DNA of 14,395 nucleotides from Coriobacteriales bacterium (GTDB lineage: Bacteria; Actinomycetota; Coriobacteriia; Coriobacteriales; UBA8131), in contig JAIRZP010000177.1 of NCBI GenBank assembly GCA_031267175.1, positions 1 through 14,395 of the forward strand. The letters are read 5' to 3'. The notes under the pieces were generated by a model. The model searched no databases. It was not told the origin of the DNA and saw only the letters and a list, made by a program, of their open reading frames with translations. Position 1 is the first letter of the stretch. Every line of letters starts with the position of its first letter. Shown piece after piece: positions 11,046 to 14,395 of the stretch. The position numbers and the translations under genes are program-made.

Positions 11046-11698
11046 TGGAGTTCAACCCCCGTTCCGCCCTTATTCCGTACGTCATTGAGCAATCGCCCCG
11101 CGGTGAGCGCAGCTATGACATCTACAGCCGACTGCTCAACGACCGCATCGTCTTTTTGGGAGAGGCCATCGACGACCATATGGCCAACACCGTCGTAGCG
11201 CAACTGTTGCACCTCGAAAGCGAAGACCCCGACAAGGACATCTCGCTCTATATCAACTCTCCCGGTGGCGTCATTACCGCCGGCCTGGCCATCTACGACA
11301 CCATGCAGTTCATAAAGTGCGACATCTCAACCATCTGCATCGGTCAGGCGGCCTCCATGGCCGTGCCGCTTCTGGCTGCCGGCACCAAGGGCAAACGCTA
11401 TATCCTGCCCAACTCGCGCGTGATGATCCACCAGCCCAGCGGTGGCGCCCAGGGCCAACAGACCGAGATCGAGATTCTGGCGCGCGAGATTGCCTACGTG
11501 CGCGAGCGCATGAACGCGATCCTCGCCGAGCACACCGGCCAGACCATCCAGAAGATTAACGAGGACACCGAGCGCGACAAGTTCATGAACGCCCAAGAAG
11601 CCAAGGACTACGGCATCGTTGACGAGATCTTCATACATCGCGGCGAGAAGTCCCCAGAAAAGCCTCACAAGGCGAAAGACGCTTCCGATGAGCAATGA
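11042..11698 (+). CDS. clpP: ATP-dependent Clp protease proteolytic subunit
   Basis: 218 residues. ClpP forms the 14-subunit serine protease chamber that degrades substrates unfolded by ClpX or other Clp ATPases. The catalytic triad is visible: Ser105 (GQAASMAVPLLAAG), His130 (RVMIHQPSGGAQGQ) and Asp179 (TERDKFM). All are offset by exactly 8 from mature E. coli numbering. The N-terminal RGERSYDIYSRLLNDRIVFLG and YINSPGGVITAGLAIYDTM are typical. After the nucleophile the usual Met-Gly-Ala is Met-Ala-Val-Pro. A charged tail of about 18 residues ends the protein. Two ATGs are adjacent (11042 and 11045); the first overlaps the tig stop as ATGA. The 3' end overlaps clpX by 11 bases. Confidence 0.96.
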   Translation: MMEFNPRSALIPYVIEQSPRGERSYDIYSRLLNDRIVFLGEAIDDHMANTVVAQLLHLESEDPDKDISLYINSPGGVITAGLAIYDTMQFIKCDISTICIGQAASMAVPLLAAGTKGKRYILPNSRVMIHQPSGGAQGQQTEIEILAREIAYVRERMNAILAEHTGQTIQKINEDTERDKFMNAQEAKDYGIVDEIFIHRGEKSPEKPHKAKDASDEQ

Positions 11699-13016
11699 CC
11701 TGATTGGTTTTGGAGAGAGTGATATTCTGGAGGTTCGCTGCAGTTTCTGCGGCAAGACCCAGGATATGGTGCATAAACTGATTGCCGGCCCTGCCGTGTT
11801 CATCTGCGATGAATGCATTCATCTGTGTGGTGAGATGCTGCAGGATGATCCCGCAGAGCGCCAGCTCAAGGAAATACTCGACGAGATTGAGTCGGACGCA
11901 GGTCTGGTATCGGGCCTTGCGCCCGGCTTGAAGAAGCTGCCCACCCCGGCAGAGATACACCAACAGCTCTCACACTACGTCATCGGGCAGGAGCTTGCCA
12001 AGAAGGCGCTGAGCGTGGCTGTCTACAACCATTACAAACGCGTCTCGCTCGGCGAGTCCACCACGGACGATGAGGTCGAGTTGGCCAAGAGCAATATCAT
12101 GCTTGTGGGACCTACGGGCTGCGGCAAGACGCTCCTGGCCCAGACCCTGGCGCGTATCCTGCAGGTACCCTTTGCCATTGCCGATGCCACGGCCCTCACC
12201 GAGGCCGGCTACGTAGGCGAGGACGTCGAGAATATCCTGCTCAAGCTCATTACCGCCGCAGACGACGACATCAAAAAGGCCAGCGTCGGCATCATCTATG
12301 TGGATGAGATAGACAAGGTCGCCCGTAAGGCCGAGAACCTCTCCATCACCCGTGACGTCTCCGGCGAGGGCGTACAGCAGGCCCTGCTCAAAATAATCGA
12401 AGGCACTGAGGCATCCGTTCCCCCGCAGGGTGGCCGCAAGCATCCGCATCAGGAGCTGCTCAAAATAGACACGACCAACATCCTCTTCATTCTGGGCGGT
12501 GCCTTCGTAGGCCTCGACAAGATAGTTGCCGACCGCATCGGACGCAAGGGCGTCGGCTTTGCGGCAGAGATCAACAAGCGTCTCGAAAAGAACAGCTCCG
12601 AGGTGCTGGCAAAGACCCTGCCGGAGGATCTGCACAGCTATGGCATGATCCCCGAGTTCATCGGGCGCATTCCCGTCATCTGTGTGGTGGACGAGCTCAG
12701 TGAGGACGACCTGGTGCGCGTGCTCACCGAGCCCAAGAATGCCCTCGTCAAGCAGTATGAGCGCATGTTTTCGTTTGAAGACGTGGCGCTCAGCTTTACC
12801 GACAGTGCGCTCGCGGAGATCGCGCGCGAGGCCCACGAGCATGGCACCGGCGCGCGCGGACTCAGGGCCATCTGTGAACGCATCCTCCTCGACAGCATGT
12901 ACGAACTGCCTGACAACGAAAACATCGTGGAGGTCCTGATTACGCCGGAGGCGGTACGCGGCGAGAGCAAGCCGACCATGGTGCTGAGGTCAAAATCGCG
13001 CTCAAAGGCCAGCTGA
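11688..13016 (+). CDS. clpX: ATP-dependent Clp protease ATPase subunit ClpX
   Basis: 442 residues from the ATG at 11688; the frame is open further upstream, but the codons before it are non-conserved clpP overlap. ClpX is a hexameric AAA+ unfoldase that feeds ClpP. Visible in order: the zinc-binding domain with Cys18, Cys21, Cys40 and Cys43 (CSFC, CDEC), Walker A GPTGCGKT at 141-148, pore loop GYVGED, Walker B with Asp206-Glu207 in IIYVDEIDK, the RKH pore loop at 250-252, the ClpP-docking tripeptide as VGF at 289-291 (IGF in E. coli), and the sensor-2 region GARGLRAI. All essential elements are intact. A weak GAAAG lies nine bases upstream of the start, inside clpP. The stop overlaps the valS start as TGATG. 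Confidence 0.96.
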   Translation: MSNDLIGFGESDILEVRCSFCGKTQDMVHKLIAGPAVFICDECIHLCGEMLQDDPAERQLKEILDEIESDAGLVSGLAPGLKKLPTPAEIHQQLSHYVIGQELAKKALSVAVYNHYKRVSLGESTTDDEVELAKSNIMLVGPTGCGKTLLAQTLARILQVPFAIADATALTEAGYVGEDVENILLKLITAADDDIKKASVGIIYVDEIDKVARKAENLSITRDVSGEGVQQALLKIIEGTEASVPPQGGRKHPHQELLKIDTTNILFILGGAFVGLDKIVADRIGRKGVGFAAEINKRLEKNSSEVLAKTLPEDLHSYGMIPEFIGRIPVICVVDELSEDDLVRVLTEPKNALVKQYERMFSFEDVALSFTDSALAEIAREAHEHGTGARGLRAICERILLDSMYELPDNENIVEVLITPEAVRGESKPTMVLRSKSRSKAS

Positions 13017-14395
13017 TGCAGGAGCTTCCTCGCAACTACGAGCCTTCTGTGATTGAAAAGGAGCTCTTCAAGAGCTGGGCCGATGCCGGGTACTTTGACC
13101 GCTCTGCCGCGGGCTTTGCAAACCCCGAACTCCCTCCCTACACCATCGTCATACCGCCGCCCAATGTTACGGGCGTGCTGCATATGGGGCATGCCCTCAA
13201 CAACACCTTGCAGGACATCCTCGTCCGCACCGCAAGGATGAAGGGCCGGCCGACCCGCTGGATAGTCGGCACGGACCACGCCGGCATCGCCACCCAGAAC
13301 AAGGTAGAGCAGAAGTTTACCGAGGAGGGCCTCACGCGGTTTGATGTGGGGAGAAAGGCCTTTGTCGAGGCCTGCCAGGAGTGGCGGCAGAGCTACGGCT
13401 CTGTCATCATCGAGCAGCTCAAGTCCATGGGCTGTTCGTGTGACTATGCCCATGAGCAGTACACGATGGATCCGGACTACGCGCGAGCCGTCCGCAGGGT
13501 CTTTGTGGACTGGTACAACAAGGGGCTGGTGTATCGGGGCCATCGCATCATCAACTGGTGCCCGCGCTGCACCACGGCGCTCGCCGACGACGAGGTCGAG
13601 CACCACGAGGAGTGCGGCTCGCTCTGGTACCTCCGTTACCCCCTCTCCGAGCCGATGGCGGACAGGGAATATATTGTGGTAGCCACCACCCGGCCCGAGA
13701 CGATGCTTGGCGATACGGGCGTGGCCGTCAGCCCCGACGATGAGCGGTATGCGGCCCTGCTTGACTCCGGCGCTACGATACTCCTGCCCCTCATGGAGCG
13801 GGAAATACCGCTCTTTGCCGACGACTACGTGGATCCCGCCTTTGGCACGGGAGCGGTCAAGGTCACGCCGGCCCATGATCCCAACGACTTTGCCATGGGA
13901 GAGCGGCACGGCCTGGAGCAGATCAACATCTTTGACGAGCACGCGGTGCTCACCAGCGCGGCAGGCCGTTTTGCCGGCCTCACGCGGGAGGAGGCACGCG
14001 AAGCCGTGGTGCAGAGCATAGAGGAACTCGGCCTGCTTGAGAAGGTCGAGGAACACCAGCATGCCGTGGGGCACTGCTACCGCTGCGATACCACGATAGA
14101 GCCCTGGCTCTCCGAGCAGTGGTTCGTGGCCATGAAGGAGCTTGCAGCACCGGCCCTGCAGGCGGTCAGGAGCGGGGCCGTGCGCTTTTATCCCAAACGC
14201 TGGGAGAACACTTACTTTCACTGGATGGAGAACATCCGAGACTGGTGCATCTCGCGCCAGCTCTGGTGGGGGCATCGCATCCCCGTCTTTTATTGGAGCT
14301 CCTGCGGGTGGGTGGGTGCGTCGGAGCACGACCTGATACTCTGCCCCGCCTGCAACGGCAAACTTGAGCAGGACGAGGACGTCCTCGACACCTGG
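13016..14395 (+). CDS. valS: Valyl-tRNA synthetase, N-terminal 460 residues (partial)
   Basis: The gene runs off the right edge after the Trp of DTW, just before the conserved segment that normally follows; the KMSKS loop is outside. ValS charges tRNA-Val. PPPNVTGVLHMGHAL contains the HIGH-class motif as HMGH at 56-59. The editing (CP1) domain is recognisable from TTRPETMLGDTGVAV and GTGAVKVTPAHDPNDF, and the return to the catalytic domain from IRDWCISRQLWWGHRIP. Cysteine pairs suggest structural zinc sites: CPRC at 182-185, CYRC at 354-357, and Cys430 with CPAC at 443-446. AAAGG at 13004-13008 is seven bases before the ATG, which overlaps the clpX stop. Confidence 0.95.
   Translation, partial: MQELPRNYEPSVIEKELFKSWADAGYFDRSAAGFANPELPPYTIVIPPPNVTGVLHMGHALNNTLQDILVRTARMKGRPTRWIVGTDHAGIATQNKVEQKFTEEGLTRFDVGRKAFVEACQEWRQSYGSVIIEQLKSMGCSCDYAHEQYTMDPDYARAVRRVFVDWYNKGLVYRGHRIINWCPRCTTALADDEVEHHEECGSLWYLRYPLSEPMADREYIVVATTRPETMLGDTGVAVSPDDERYAALLDSGATILLPLMEREIPLFADDYVDPAFGTGAVKVTPAHDPNDFAMGERHGLEQINIFDEHAVLTSAAGRFAGLTREEAREAVVQSIEELGLLEKVEEHQHAVGHCYRCDTTIEPWLSEQWFVAMKELAAPALQAVRSGAVRFYPKRWENTYFHWMENIRDWCISRQLWWGHRIPVFYWSSCGWVGASEHDLILCPACNGKLEQDEDVLDTW

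Noticed and set aside
11619..11687. 23-codon upstream extension of ClpX
   Set aside because: These codons lie inside clpP in another frame and encode residues not typical of ClpX. MSND at 11688 gives the expected distance to the zinc-binding cysteines.
12638..14329. 563-codon open frame on the minus strand across clpX and valS
   Set aside because: It is antisense to two conserved genes whose sense frames carry all the family motifs. No ribosome site or known domain is seen, so it is a codon-bias shadow.

Overview
The window is a dense stretch of about 60% GC bacterial chromosome with every gene on the + strand: twelve complete genes and two cut by the window edges. An actinobacterial-type integration host factor (mihF) lies in the order pyrF-pyrE-mihF-gmk-rpoZ, with frequent GTG/TTG starts, which points to the phylum Actinomycetota. 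The next blocks (thiI, comEA-comEC-holA, tig-clpP-clpX-valS) and the frequent ATA isoleucine codons fit the class Coriobacteriia better than classical high-GC Actinobacteria. That class assignment is an inference from gene order and style, not from a database match.

Layout. (1) 1-880: the end of pyrF and all of pyrE, the last two steps of UMP synthesis, joined by an ATGA overlap. (2) 915-3534: mihF, gmk, rpoZ and thiI, a nucleoid/transcription/nucleotide/tRNA-thiolation operon, probably with a promoter inside the 3' end of pyrE. (3) 3674-8005: comEA and comEC (DNA uptake), then holA (replicative clamp loader delta subunit). (4) 8053-9621: a membrane diguanylate cyclase with a 7TM sensor, a PAS-like region and a GGEEL catalytic domain, with its own likely extended -10 promoter. 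It is the only accessory-looking gene in the window. (5) 9708-14395: tig, clpP, clpX and the first 460 codons of valS, each overlapping the next by 4 to 11 bases or as TGATG, behind another extended -10 promoter. This is a protein folding and degradation unit with a tRNA synthetase attached.

The most unusual content is inside housekeeping genes. Trigger factor (tig) has lost its whole FKBP-type PPIase domain, yet keeps a normal overall length because a 90-residue Lys/Ala/Ser-rich basic tail was added. The RNA polymerase omega subunit carries an 88-residue acidic tail with no Lys or Arg, built in part from an in-frame 18-bp tandem repeat. PyrE carries an about 48-residue N-terminal tail with a 21-bp tandem duplication, and ComEC has two low-complexity insertions. 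Together these suggest that this lineage repeatedly gains low-complexity, slippage-prone appendages on conserved proteins.

There is no tRNA, rRNA, CRISPR array, insertion sequence or prophage in the window, and no gene-free gap longer than about 140 bases.
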